A stretch of DNA of 64,000 bases. Origin: Colwellia ponticola (GTDB lineage Bacteria > Pseudomonadota > Gammaproteobacteria > Enterobacterales > Alteromonadaceae). Below are positions 36,878-46,131 of the stretch, one piece after another. The first letter of the stretch is position 1. Each line of letters begins with the position of its first letter. The stretch lies in NCBI RefSeq assembly GCF_005885605.1, contig NZ_SZVP01000010.1, forward strand, positions 54,849 to 118,848, given 5' to 3'. The position numbers and the translations under genes were made by a program. The notes under the pieces are model-generated. The model was not told the origin of the DNA, made no database searches, and saw only the letters and a list, made by a program, of their open reading frames with translations.

Positions 36878-38521
36878 ATGATGAAAAAAATTGGATTGTC
36901 ACTTCTTTCTGCCGCAGTATTAGTAGGTTGTACTAAAACCACGCCTGAGCAATCAACGCTTGCCAATAGTGCTGAAGATATTAACGCAAGCTATAACAGT
37001 ATTAATACCACGCAATTAATTGACCATGTAAAAGTACTCTCATCTGACAAATTTGGTGGTCGTGCACCATCAAGCGAAGGTGAAAAACTTACCCTTGATT
37101 ACTTAACAGAGCAGTTTACTGCTATTGGTTTTAAACCAGGTAATGGTGACAGCTTTTTACAAGAAGTGCCGTTAGTGTCAATTGAAGCATCAACTGATAT
37201 GACATTAACCATTGGTGGTAAAAATTACCAACATGGTACTGACATGGTGATGGGCAGCGCCCGAATTAGCGAATTAGAGCAGCTTAAAAATTCAGATCTA
37301 GTTTTTGTTGGCTACGGTATTAATGCGCCAGAATATCATTGGAATGATTATAAAGACCTTGATGTTAAAGGAAAAACTGTTGTTATTTTAGTGAATGATC
37401 CTGGTTTTGCTACCCAAGATCCAGAGCTATTTACCGGTAATGCCATGACCTATTATGGTCGCTGGACATACAAATATGAAGAGGCTAGCCGTCAAGGCGC
37501 TGAAGGCGCCATTATTATTCATGAAACAGCGCCGGCTTCTTACGGTTGGTCTGTTGTGAAAAACTCTTGGACTGGGCCTCAGTTTAGTTTTCAGCGTGAC
37601 GATTTAAATAAAGACCGCGTTGCCGTAGAAGGCTGGGTTAATAGTGCTGTTGCTGCTGAGTTGTTTAGTAAAGCGGGCTTAGATTTTGAAAAAATGAAGG
37701 CACGTGCAGCGCAAGGCAGTTTTAATATTGATATGGGTAACTTAGATGCTTCTGTTACCGTTAAAAATACTATAAAAAAATCTACCTCGTATAACTTTAT
37801 TGCTACGTTACCTGGTAGTAAAAAAGCGGATGAACATATTTTATACTCAGCGCATTGGGACCACCTTGGTACAGACTTAACCAAAGAAGGTGATCAAATT
37901 TATAATGGCGCACGTGATAATGCTACCGGTACTGCTGCTTTAATTGAAGTCGCTGAAGCTTTTGCAAAATTACCTAATACGCCAGAGCGTTCAATGACCT
38001 TTTTAGCTGTCACGGCAGAAGAGCAGGGCTTACTTGGTTCTAAGTTTTATGCGGCTAATCCTGTTATTCCTGCCGCTAAAACAGTTGCCAATATTAATAT
38101 GGATGCGTTAAATGTAAACGGTAGGAGTAAAGATGTTGCCGTATATGGGTTAGGACAGTCAGAACTTGATAACTTTTTAACGACAGCGGCCTTAAAACAA
38201 AACCGTGATATTTCAGGTGATCCAAGACCGGCGGCAGGTATTTATTACCGCTCTGATCATTTTGCTTTTGCTAATGTAGGTATTCCAGCGCTATATGCCA
38301 AAGGTGGCGCGATACCTGCTGATCAAGCTACGGCTAATTTACGTGCTAGGTTAGACCCAATTCTTGGTAAGTGTTATCACGGTCTTTGTGATGAATACAG
38401 TGATGAGTGGGATTTAACGGGGGCAGTTGAAGATATGCAATTGTTCTTTGAAATTGGTGTTGAGTTATCTGAAGCTGATGTTTGGCCGCAGTGGAGCAAA
38501 ACGTCTGAATTCAAAAGATAA
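36878..38521 (+). CDS. Lipoprotein M28 family metallopeptidase
   Basis: A 547-residue exported zinc peptidase. The start is placed at ATG 36878 because it gives a proper lipoprotein signal (KKIGLSLLSAAVLVGC, lipobox LVGC); a longer TTG frame from 36830 would put charged residues before it. A PA-type insert (about 100-260) precedes the M28 catalytic core. Metal ligands are visible as HWDH, the DNATG aspartate, the AEEQG glutamates, MDALN and the late SDHFAF histidine. The family removes amino acids or small peptides; this one should act at the cell envelope. A terminator follows. Confidence 0.92.
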   Translation: MMKKIGLSLLSAAVLVGCTKTTPEQSTLANSAEDINASYNSINTTQLIDHVKVLSSDKFGGRAPSSEGEKLTLDYLTEQFTAIGFKPGNGDSFLQEVPLVSIEASTDMTLTIGGKNYQHGTDMVMGSARISELEQLKNSDLVFVGYGINAPEYHWNDYKDLDVKGKTVVILVNDPGFATQDPELFTGNAMTYYGRWTYKYEEASRQGAEGAIIIHETAPASYGWSVVKNSWTGPQFSFQRDDLNKDRVAVEGWVNSAVAAELFSKAGLDFEKMKARAAQGSFNIDMGNLDASVTVKNTIKKSTSYNFIATLPGSKKADEHILYSAHWDHLGTDLTKEGDQIYNGARDNATGTAALIEVAEAFAKLPNTPERSMTFLAVTAEEQGLLGSKFYAANPVIPAAKTVANINMDALNVNGRSKDVAVYGLGQSELDNFLTTAALKQNRDISGDPRPAAGIYYRSDHFAFANVGIPALYAKGGAIPADQATANLRARLDPILGKCYHGLCDEYSDEWDLTGAVEDMQLFFEIGVELSEADVWPQWSKTSEFKR

Positions 38522-38587
38522 AACGTAGCGTTAAAAATATCATTAAATCTATGTTTTAATTAGTTCAGTGAGTGTTTTAATAATATA

Positions 38588-38621
38588 AGCGGTAGCGGCT
38601 AAATGTCACTACCGCTTTTTT
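38588..38621 (+). terminator. Rho-independent terminator after the M28 peptidase gene
   Basis: AGCGGTAG (38588-38595) pairs with CTACCGCT (38609-38616), followed by a T-run. It lies 67 bases after the stop codon. Confidence 0.85.
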
Positions 38622-38695
38622 ATCGCTGCTTTAACAGAAAATAAGTTATAACTAATTGATTAATTAGGAGTTCTTTTTTAGGCGAAGAACTATAG

Positions 38696-39163
38696 TTACT
38701 GAGTTAACTCAGCGAGAGTCGCTTGACTGAGCTTTTGTAAATCTTGAGGAGCTAATTCTATCTCTAAACCTCTTTTACCCGCACTCACAAATACCGTCGT
38801 AAATTGCTTTGCTGAGGAGTCAATAAAGGTGCTGAGGCGCTTTTTCTGTCCGAGCGGACTAACACCACCGAGTACATAACCGGTAGAGCGCTCAACATCA
38901 CTTCTTAATGCCATAGCCGCTTTTTTACCGCCACTCGCTTTAGCAATTAATTTCATACTTAACATCGCCGAGACAGGTATTATCGCTACTACCAGTTTTT
39001 TAGCATCAATATTGACCACTAAGGTTTTAAACACTCTTTCGCTTGAAATACCCAGCTTTTGTGCAGCTTCGTCACCATAAGATTCAGCGGTTGCATCGTG
39101 AGTATACTCATGGACGTGATAATTAACTTTGCTCTTTTTAGCGGTATTAATTGCGGGAGTCAT
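38696..39163 (-). CDS. ybaK: Cys-tRNA(Pro)/Cys-tRNA(Cys) deacylase YbaK
   Basis: A 155-residue YbaK/EbsC-type trans-editing protein that hydrolyses cysteine mischarged on tRNA(Pro). The order of conserved blocks is typical: YHVHEYTHDATAESYGDEAA near the start, ERVFKTLVV with the key lysine, then GYVLGGVSPLGQKKRLSTFID. E. coli YbaK is 159 residues. It stands alone on the minus strand, convergent with the M28 peptidase gene. Confidence 0.92.
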   Translation of the reverse strand: MTPAINTAKKSKVNYHVHEYTHDATAESYGDEAAQKLGISSERVFKTLVVNIDAKKLVVAIIPVSAMLSMKLIAKASGGKKAAMALRSDVERSTGYVLGGVSPLGQKKRLSTFIDSSAKQFTTVFVSAGKRGLEIELAPQDLQKLSQATLAELTQ

Positions 39164-39501
39164 GTAAATCTCTTTTTATTGAACATTTTTGTAGCGTTAG
39201 TAACTTAAACGTATTGTTTGACGTTAAAAATTGCCAATGTTTTATGTTAATACGCCATTATCATACCACCGAGCCATCATCATGCTCAAAGAGTAACTAA
39301 GAGTAGGTTTATATTTAACAGCTAATCACTCGAATTAGCGTCAAGGGTTGTATTGCTTTAGCATATAAATCGACAGGTGTGCTATGATGTTAATCACTAT
39401 AATGGTAATACCAATGAACTACTCGTGTGCTTAACATGTATTGTCAAAGCTACCTGTGACTACCTATTCATAATGCTTTTATAAAAAGAGAGAATCAACT
39501 T
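39164..39501. other. 338-base divergent intergenic region, nothing recognised
   Basis: AT-rich DNA between divergent ybaK and the DUF1840 gene. It must contain both promoters. No convincing promoter pair, repeat or small ORF was identified; an AGAGAGAA ribosome site precedes ATG 39502. Confidence 0.4.
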
Positions 39502-39816
39502 ATGCTCGTAACTTTTTCCAGTAAATCTTATGCCAATATAACAATGTTTGGTGATGTTGCAGTACAATTGTTAAAACTCATGGGCCGTAAAGCCACCATA
39601 CCCAGTGCGATGCTTACCGAAGATATTCCGGCAGCGCTAGCGCTTTTGCAAGCGGCTATCGATAAGGAAAAGCAGTTAGCGCAGCAGGAGGAGCTGGACG
39701 AAGATAATGACGAGCCGTTGCCAGTTAGTCTCCCTCAACGTGCTTTGCCGTTAATTGATATGCTTAAAGCAGCGGTTGAAGATAAGTCTGATATAATGTG
39801 GACCGACAAAAGTTAA
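39502..39816 (+). CDS. DUF1840 domain protein
   Basis: A 104-residue protein matching the DUF1840 pattern: MLVTFSSKSYANITMFGDVA at the start, LLKLMG, then EDIPAALALLQAAI. The function of the family is unknown. The tail is acidic (EELDEDNDEPLPVSLPQRA). It is followed after only 11 bases by a protein phosphatase gene, so the two are probably co-transcribed. Confidence 0.85.
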   Translation: MLVTFSSKSYANITMFGDVAVQLLKLMGRKATIPSAMLTEDIPAALALLQAAIDKEKQLAQQEELDEDNDEPLPVSLPQRALPLIDMLKAAVEDKSDIMWTDKS

Positions 39817-39827
39817 CGACATGAGAA

Positions 39828-40325
39828 TTGGTGACTAATAAAATGAATGGTAATGAAATAAATTACAATGGCATAAAAAGTATTCTTTTTGTCTGCATGG
39901 GCAATATTTGTCGCTCCCCCAGTGCAGAAGCTGTTTTTAGGCATAAAATGCAAGTAAAAGGCTTGGCATTAAAAGTTGATTCAGCCGGTACTTTAGGTGC
40001 TCATGTTAAAGAAAAACCCGACCACCGAGCTCAAAAAGCGGGTCTCGCCCGTGGCTATTCTTTTAAGGGTATTAAAGCGCGTAAAGTTACCGTAGAAGAT
40101 TTCAGTGACTTTGACCTTATTCTTGCTATGGATAATGACAATGTTACTGAGCTAAAAAAAATAGCGCCCGTGGCTATGCAAGGTAAAATAAAGTTGATGC
40201 TAGATTTTGCTACTGAACGTGAAGAAAAGCAGATCCCCGATCCTTATTACGGCGGCGCTAAAGGGTTTGATTACGTACTTGATTTAGTGGAAGCAGCGAG
40301 TGACGGCTTGTTAGCACAACTATAA
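39828..40325 (+). CDS. Low molecular weight protein-tyrosine phosphatase
   Basis: The catalytic P-loop CMGNICRS (Cx5R) lies in ILFVCMGNICRSPSAEAVF and the general acid Asp in IPDPYYGG. The start is unclear: TTG 39828, GTG 39831 and ATG 39843 are all in frame, with GAGA upstream of the first two. From 39828 it is 165 residues, with an extra N-terminal 15-20 residues relative to typical members. Arsenate reductase-like paralogues have a different loop, so a phosphatase is the better call. No capsule (wza/wzc) genes are nearby, so the link to exopolysaccharide kinases is not supported here. Confidence 0.9.
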   Translation: MVTNKMNGNEINYNGIKSILFVCMGNICRSPSAEAVFRHKMQVKGLALKVDSAGTLGAHVKEKPDHRAQKAGLARGYSFKGIKARKVTVEDFSDFDLILAMDNDNVTELKKIAPVAMQGKIKLMLDFATEREEKQIPDPYYGGAKGFDYVLDLVEAASDGLLAQL

Positions 40326-40392
40326 AGTTCAACAGCTTTGTAACTTTCAATTATTACAAAATATCTCCCCAGAGTAGCAATAAATAACAGTA

Positions 40393-40420
40393 AAAACCTT
40401 AGCTTTTGGCTAAGGTTTTA
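40393..40420. terminator. Bidirectional rho-independent terminator
   Basis: AAAACCTTAGC (40393-40403) pairs perfectly with GCTAAGGTTTT (40409-40419) around a 5-base loop. Both strands end in T-runs. It separates the convergent phosphatase and DAHP synthase genes. Confidence 0.9.
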
Positions 40421-40465
40421 CATGGCTTATATCGTCTTTTTAAAGGCAATATGTAAAGAAAGCCT

Positions 40466-41518
40466 TTACAGGTAACGTGTTTTTACTGCCTCAGCCAGTA
40501 AGGCTAAAATCTCTGCACTGACCGTTAAATCAATACAAGCATCGGTAATACTTTGACCATAAATTAAGTTTTTTTCGGCTTTTACTGCTTGATTACCTTC
40601 CTTGATAAAACTTTCAATCATCACGCCAAACAAACTGTTTTCGCCTTGACTAATTTGTGCAGCTAAAGAGCGAGCAACATCAATTTGTTTGTTGTGATCT
40701 TTATAGCTATTGCCATGGCTACAATCAACCATGATACTTTGTGGTAATGATGCTTTTTCAAGTGCTGAACGAGTCGTTTTAATATCATCAGCATGGTAAT
40801 TAGGAACTTTACCGCCGCGTAAAATCACGTGTGCAAAGGGGTTACCATGTGTTTGATAAATACACATTTGACCACTTTTATCAGGGGAATATAAAACATG
40901 AGGTACGCTCGAGGCTTGAATGGCATCAAGGGCAATTTTTACATTACCATCGGTACCATTTTTAAAACCAACAGGGCAAGAGAGCGCTGAGGCTAACTCA
41001 CGGTGAACTTGACTTTCAGTGGTACGTGCGCCAATAGCGCCCCAGCTAATTAAATCAGAAATATATTGACCAGTAACCATATCTAAAAATTCAGTCCCTG
41101 CTGGCAATCCTAAATCATTAATATCAACAAGCAAGTTACGGGCAAGTCGCAAGCCTTTGGCAACGTTAAATGATTTGTCTAAATCAGGGTCGCTGATTAA
41201 GCCTTTCCAGCCAACAGTAGTACGTGGTTTTTCAAAATAAACACGCATTACAATGAGTAATTCATTTTTATACTTGTCACGTAACACGGTCAGTTTTTTT
41301 GCGTAATCAATAGCCGCTTCAGTGTCGTGAATTGAGCAAGGGCCAATAATAACTAATAAGCGTTTGTCTTCGCCACTGATTATCGCTTCAATGTCTTTAC
41401 GGCTTTGTATAATAAAATCGGCAGTGGCAGCACTTAACGGGATTTCTTCGGCAAGTTGTGCTGGTGTGGCTAAGTTTTCAATCAGCGTGGTACGTAATTC
41501 ATCGGTTTTAGTTGTCAT
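40466..41518 (-). CDS. aroH: 3-deoxy-7-phosphoheptulonate (DAHP) synthase, type I, AroH-like
   Basis: Condenses phosphoenolpyruvate and erythrose 4-phosphate, the first step of aromatic biosynthesis. It is 350 residues; conserved blocks include IIGPCSIHD, RVYFEKPRTTVGWKGLISDP, GAIGARTTESQVHRE and VDCSHGNS. The substrate-loop wording TEFLDMVTGQ is that of E. coli AroH (Trp-sensitive) rather than AroF/AroG, so the symbol is tentative; the effector cannot be proved from sequence. The neighbour upstream is ppsR, whose target PEP synthase supplies this enzyme's substrate. Confidence 0.92.
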   Translation of the reverse strand: MTTKTDELRTTLIENLATPAQLAEEIPLSAATADFIIQSRKDIEAIISGEDKRLLVIIGPCSIHDTEAAIDYAKKLTVLRDKYKNELLIVMRVYFEKPRTTVGWKGLISDPDLDKSFNVAKGLRLARNLLVDINDLGLPAGTEFLDMVTGQYISDLISWGAIGARTTESQVHRELASALSCPVGFKNGTDGNVKIALDAIQASSVPHVLYSPDKSGQMCIYQTHGNPFAHVILRGGKVPNYHADDIKTTRSALEKASLPQSIMVDCSHGNSYKDHNKQIDVARSLAAQISQGENSLFGVMIESFIKEGNQAVKAEKNLIYGQSITDACIDLTVSAEILALLAEAVKTRYL

Positions 41519-41642
41519 GGTATTCTACTATTATGAGTTGGTGCTAAGGTTAGTTGGCGCTTATTTTAGGCTAGTGTAACTTTTTATCTTAGTGCGAACG
41601 TGTTTATCTTACTTATCTTTTATGTTTTTTAGCGCTATTACG

Positions 41643-42452
41643 TTAATACTTGTAACGCTGTAAGCCTGTTTCAGCCAGTATTTTAGCGGTAATTTCTTCA
41701 ACTGAAAGCTTAGTGGTATTGATAAAAGGTATTTTTTCATTTTTATAAAGCTTTTCTACCTCTCTTACTTCCATTCGGCATTGTCTTGCTGAGGAGTATT
41801 TACTGTTCGCCATGCGTCCATCTCTAATATCGATTAAACGTTGAGCATCTATCGTTAGCCCGAACAATTTCTTATGAAAAGGTTTTAAGAAATTAGGTAT
41901 CGTAAGCTCTTCCATATCATCGTCAGTAAACGGATAATTCGCTGCTTTTATACCATATTGTAGTGCTAAATAGAGTGCGCTAGGGGTTTTCCCCGAGCGT
42001 GATACTCCCACGAGTATTACGTCTGCTTCTTCATAATTGGTCACGTTTGAACCATCATCATTGGTTAATGCATAGTTCACTGCATCAATACGATAGTCAT
42101 AACTTTTCTCATGCATGCTATGAGTTCTGTGCGTTTTAGGTTTGGCTTTTATAGAGAGTTCTTTTTCAAGTGGCGCTACAAAGGGTTCTAAAAAGTTATA
42201 AAGAATAGCATCGCAGCTCTCAATAATTTCACGCACTTCGTTATTAACAAAGGTGTGAAAAACTAATGCAGGCTTACCACCGCGACTACTTGCTTTATTA
42301 ATGCGTGCTTTGGTCAGTAGGGCTTTTTCGGTTGTTTCAATAAAAGAAATGGTGTGGTGTTCAAATTTAGTTGGAAAAAGAGACAGTAGTGCATTACCAA
42401 AAACTTCTGAGGTGATGGCAGTACCATCTGAAATATAAAAAGCTGATCGCAT
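41643..42452 (-). CDS. ppsR: PEP synthase regulatory protein (bifunctional kinase/phosphorylase) PpsR
   Basis: A 269-residue DUF299 family protein. It inactivates PEP synthase by ADP-dependent phosphorylation and reactivates it by phosphate-dependent phosphorolysis. The nucleotide loop GVSRSGKTPSALYLALQYG is intact, and the start AFYISDGTAITSEVFGNALL is typical. It is divergent from its target gene ppsA, the usual gammaproteobacterial arrangement. Confidence 0.94.
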   Translation of the reverse strand: MRSAFYISDGTAITSEVFGNALLSLFPTKFEHHTISFIETTEKALLTKARINKASSRGGKPALVFHTFVNNEVREIIESCDAILYNFLEPFVAPLEKELSIKAKPKTHRTHSMHEKSYDYRIDAVNYALTNDDGSNVTNYEEADVILVGVSRSGKTPSALYLALQYGIKAANYPFTDDDMEELTIPNFLKPFHKKLFGLTIDAQRLIDIRDGRMANSKYSSARQCRMEVREVEKLYKNEKIPFINTTKLSVEEITAKILAETGLQRYKY

Positions 42453-42574
42453 AGTTAATTCTTCTTATTCAATAGTTGTTTACTGATGATTTTGTTTGAT
42501 AAAAAGCAACCGTTCATCAAAAAATCCTGCTCTTTATTCTACGCTATATGTTACGTTAAATTTTATTTTGTCTT

Positions 42575-42588
42575 TTCGTTTATACGAA
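42575..42588. promoter_or_regulatory. Small palindrome in the ppsR/ppsA divergent region
   Basis: TTCGTTTATACGAA has two perfect 5-base arms around a 4-base centre. It lies between the two divergent starts, 66 bases before ppsA. A regulator site is possible but the match may be chance. Confidence 0.25.
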
Positions 42589-42653
42589 TGGCAGTGTAGA
42601 ATGTATTTAGCGACAAATAAATAAGCAAATTTATTTTTAATTGGAGAAGTAAC

Positions 42654-45038
42654 GTGCAAGAAAATGTTCTTTGGTATCAAAACTTAGGTATGAATGATGT
42701 AGACCGCGTTGGCGGTAAAAATGCATCCCTTGGTGAAATGATTTCTAACTTAGCGAATGTTGGCGTGCAAGTTCCTACGGGGTTTGCTACTACGTCGTTC
42801 GCATTTAATGAATTTTTAGAGCAAAGTGGTATTAATGAAAAAATTTACCAACTCCTTGATGGTTTAGATGTTGATGATGTTAATGCGCTGGCTAAATGCG
42901 GTGCAGTTATTCGTCAATGGATTATTGATACGCCATTTCTTCCACAAATGCAGGCTGATATTGAAGCCGCCTATGCAAAGCTTGCCGGTGATTTCTCTGA
43001 CGATGCTTCTTTTGCTGTTCGCTCTTCTGCTACCGCAGAAGATATGCCAGATGCTTCTTTTGCTGGCCAACAAGAAACCTTTTTAAACGTCCGTGGTTTT
43101 GACTCAGTGATGGTTGCTATTAAGCATGTTTTTGCCTCACTTTTTAATGACAGAGCGATTTCATACCGCGTGCATCAAGGCTACGACCATCGTGGCGTTG
43201 CCCTATCGGCTGGTATTCAGCAAATGGTACGTAGTGATATTTCTGCTTCAGGCGTTATGTTTTCTATTGATACTGAATCTGGTTTTGACCAGGTTGTCTT
43301 TATCACTTCAAGCTTTGGCTTAGGTGAAATGGTGGTACAGGGCGCGGTAAACCCAGATGAATTTTATGTTCATAAACCAACATTGGCGAAAGGAAAACCT
43401 GCGGTAGTTCGCCGTAATATTGGTAGCAAAGCTATTAAAATGGTGTACTCAGATAGCCAAGAACATTCTAAGCAAGTTGAAATTGTCGATATTGATGAAG
43501 CGGACTCTAACCGTTTCTCATTAACCGATAGTGAAGTTGAAGAGCTGGCTAAACAAGCCGTCATTATTGAAAAACATTACGGTCATCCAATGGATATCGA
43601 ATGGGCTAAAGACGGCTTAGATGGCAAACTATATATTGTGCAAGCTCGTCCTGAAACGGTTAAGAGTCGTGAAAATACCAATGTGATGGAACAGTTCCAA
43701 CTACAAAGCAACGATGATGTTAGTGTGGTTTGTGAAGGACGCTCAATTGGTCATAAAATTGGTAGTGGTGAAGCGAAGGTTTTATCATCATTAGCTGAAA
43801 TGGATAAAATATTACCAGGTGATGTATTAGTTACCGATATGACAGACCCTGATTGGGAACCTATCATGAAACGTGCTTCAGCGATTGTTACTAATCGCGG
43901 TGGAAGAACGTGTCATGCCGCTATTATTGCCCGCGAAATGGGCATTCCTGCGGTGGTTGGTTGTGGTAATGCGACAGAGCTGATTAACACTGGCGATAAA
44001 ATTACTGTGTCGTGCGCTGAAGGTGATACTGGTTTTATTTACCGTGGTAAATTAGATTTTGATGTGAAAACGTCTGAAATTGACGATATGCCTGAATTAC
44101 CACTTAAAATTATGATGAACGTTGGTAACCCAGACAGAGCGTTTGCGTTTGCCCGTTTACCTAATGCTGGTATTGGTTTAGCGCGCTTAGAGTTTATCAT
44201 CAATAAAATGATTGGTATTCACCCTAAAGCATTGCTTAATTTTGATAGCCAATCGGCTGAATTAAAAGAAGAAATTAACGATATTATTGTTGGTTACGAC
44301 AGCCCCGTTGAGTTTTATATCGCTAAGCTAACCGAAGGCATTTCAACATTAGCGGCAGCTTACTCACCGAAGAAAGTGATTGTGCGCATGTCTGATTTTA
44401 AATCAAACGAGTACGCTAACCTTGTTGGTGGTGAAGCGTATGAGCCTCATGAAGAAAACCCTATGATTGGCTATCGTGGCGCAGCGCGCTATATCTCTAA
44501 AGATTTCAGAGATTGTTTCGCGCTTGAATGTGAAGCGATTAAACGTGTACGCAACGAGATGGATTTGACTAACGTTGAAGTGATGATCCCGTTTGTACGT
44601 ACGTTAGGTGAAGCAGCCGCTGTTATTGATATTTTAGCTGAGCATGGTTTAAAACGTGGCGAAAATGGTTTACGCGTTATTATGATGTGTGAATTACCAT
44701 CGAACGCGTTATTAGCGGATCAATTCCTTGATTACTTTGATGGTTTCTCTATTGGCTCAAACGACTTAACTCAGTTAACACTTGGTTTAGATAGAGACTC
44801 AGGCTTAATCGCGCACTTATTTGATGAGCGTGACCCAGCAATAAAAGTCTTATTAGCCATGGCGATAAAAGCGTGTAAAGCACGTGGTAAATACGTTGGT
44901 ATTTGTGGCCAAGGCCCTTCAGACCATGAAGACTTTGCCGCTTGGTTAGTAGAGCAGGGCATTGACAGTGTTTCGTTAAATCCTGACACCGTATTACCAA
45001 CCTGGTTATATCTTGCTGAACAACTAGCGAAGAAATAA
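42654..45038 (+). CDS. ppsA: Phosphoenolpyruvate synthase PpsA
   Basis: Makes phosphoenolpyruvate from pyruvate and ATP for gluconeogenesis. It is 794 residues against 792 in E. coli. The ATP-grasp N-terminal part has [20 protein letters not shown], the swivelling domain has the phospho-histidine motif [13 protein letters not shown], and the C-terminal PEP/pyruvate barrel has [19 protein letters not shown]. The start is GTG at 42654 with GGAGA eight bases before it. It is controlled post-translationally by the divergent ppsR product; a terminator follows. Confidence 0.97.
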   Translation: MQENVLWYQNLGMNDVDRVGGKNASLGEMISNLANVGVQVPTGFATTSFAFNEFLEQSGINEKIYQLLDGLDVDDVNALAKCGAVIRQWIIDTPFLPQMQADIEAAYAKLAGDFSDDASFAVRSSATAEDMPDASFAGQQETFLNVRGFDSVMVAIKHVFASLFNDRAISYRVHQGYDHRGVALSAGIQQMVRSDISASGVMFSIDTESGFDQVVFITSSFGLGEMVVQGAVNPDEFYVHKPTLAKGKPAVVRRNIGSKAIKMVYSDSQEHSKQVEIVDIDEADSNRFSLTDSEVEELAKQAVIIEKHYGHPMDIEWAKDGLDGKLYIVQARPETVKSRENTNVMEQFQLQSNDDVSVVCEGRSIGHKIGSGEAKVLSSLAEMDKILPGDVLVTDMTDPDWEPIMKRASAIVTNRGGRTCHAAIIAREMGIPAVVGCGNATELINTGDKITVSCAEGDTGFIYRGKLDFDVKTSEIDDMPELPLKIMMNVGNPDRAFAFARLPNAGIGLARLEFIINKMIGIHPKALLNFDSQSAELKEEINDIIVGYDSPVEFYIAKLTEGISTLAAAYSPKKVIVRMSDFKSNEYANLVGGEAYEPHEENPMIGYRGAARYISKDFRDCFALECEAIKRVRNEMDLTNVEVMIPFVRTLGEAAAVIDILAEHGLKRGENGLRVIMMCELPSNALLADQFLDYFDGFSIGSNDLTQLTLGLDRDSGLIAHLFDERDPAIKVLLAMAIKACKARGKYVGICGQGPSDHEDFAAWLVEQGIDSVSLNPDTVLPTWLYLAEQLAKK

Positions 45039-45105
45039 CACGAGTGACGATAAAATCGAAATAGAAAGTAATCTTACAGATTGCTGATTATCGATAATAA
45101 ATATA

Positions 45106-45136
45106 AAAAGGGGCGAATTATTTCGCCCCTTTTTTG
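45106..45136 (+). terminator. Rho-independent terminator after ppsA
   Basis: AAAAGGGGCGAA (45106-45117) pairs with TTCGCCCCTTTT (45122-45133) and runs into further Ts. It is about 68 bases after the ppsA stop. Confidence 0.9.
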
Positions 45137-45182
45137 TGAACATTTATAAAAACTTACTTTTTCTATTTAACAAGGATCTACC

Positions 45183-45848
45183 ATGAGTTTAACCGTTTAT
45201 GGCGTACCACTTTCACCTTTTGTTCGCAAAGTACGTCTTTGCTTAGCTGAAAAAGCACTGGCTTATCAATTGGAAGTTATTTCACCGTTTGACCAACCTG
45301 ATTGGTTTTTTGCGCTTAACCCACTAGGTCGTATTCCAGCACTTAAAGATGATGAATTAACCTTGGCTGACTCGAGTGTTATTTGTCAATATATTGAAGA
45401 AAAGTACAGTGGTTTAACACCGCTACTGGGGAAAAATGCTGAGCAGCGCGCTAAAGTACGTTGGTTTGAAAAATATGCAGATTATGAATTGGCCCCATTA
45501 ACTACCTTTACTGTCTTTCAACAACGGGTTATTCACCCAAGTATGAACCAGCCAACCGATGAAAGTGTGGTTACGTTAGCATTAACAAAAAGCTTACCAG
45601 TACATTTTGACTACCTTGAACAAAGTTTAGGTAATGCTGAGTATTTTGTTGGTGATACCTTAACGCTTGCGGATATAGCTTTTGCTTGTCAGATGGTTAA
45701 TATGGAACATGGTGGTGAGGTGTTAGATAACAACCGTTGGCCCAATCTTGCAGGCCTTTATACTCGCATCAAAGCCAGTGCTACCATGCAAGCTTTGTTA
45801 CCAGGAGAGCAAAAAATACTCTCTTCAATATTGCCTCAGCAAAGCTAA
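45183..45848 (+). CDS. Glutathione S-transferase family protein
   Basis: A 221-residue GST-like protein. The N-terminal thioredoxin-fold domain shows VPLSPFVRKVRLCLAEK with the Ser/Pro active-site region, and LNPLGRIPAL plus ADSSVICQYIEEK, which form the glutathione site. The C-terminal helical domain contains the N-capping box FVGDTLTLADIAF. An AAGGA ribosome site precedes ATG 45183. The substrate class is not evident. Probably monocistronic. Confidence 0.88.
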   Translation: MSLTVYGVPLSPFVRKVRLCLAEKALAYQLEVISPFDQPDWFFALNPLGRIPALKDDELTLADSSVICQYIEEKYSGLTPLLGKNAEQRAKVRWFEKYADYELAPLTTFTVFQQRVIHPSMNQPTDESVVTLALTKSLPVHFDYLEQSLGNAEYFVGDTLTLADIAFACQMVNMEHGGEVLDNNRWPNLAGLYTRIKASATMQALLPGEQKILSSILPQQS

Positions 45849-45917
45849 ATAGAATTTACTAACGTGCACTAAAATATATTCATCTTATCTCATTTCACAT
45901 ATTTTTTTATTCATTTA

Positions 45918-45946
45918 ACAACCATGTTATTAATTAACATGGTTGT
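45918..45946. repeat. Perfect 12-bp inverted repeat after the GST gene
   Basis: ACAACCATGTTA (45918-45929) and TAACATGGTTGT (45935-45946) pair perfectly around a 5-base loop. There is no T-run on the plus strand. It lies 70 bases after the GST stop and may end its transcript or stabilise it. Confidence 0.65.
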
Positions 45947-46131
45947 ATTGAGTGATAAGGTATGTGAGGAAGGTTAACCGTAGTTATTAATTCAATAAAT
46001 CAGTATAGTTATCCTGTTGTGAGTTTTTATTATGGCTTGTTAACGTATCAATAGATAAAAATAAATTTTGAGTAAACATTCAATTTTCTCATGATATACT
46101 CGGTTTAATGTCCCGTAATTTATGTTTATTT

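Noticed and set aside
44749..45000. Antisense ORFs at the ppsA 3' end
   Set aside because: They overlap the conserved PEP-binding domain of ppsA and show no coding signals of their own.
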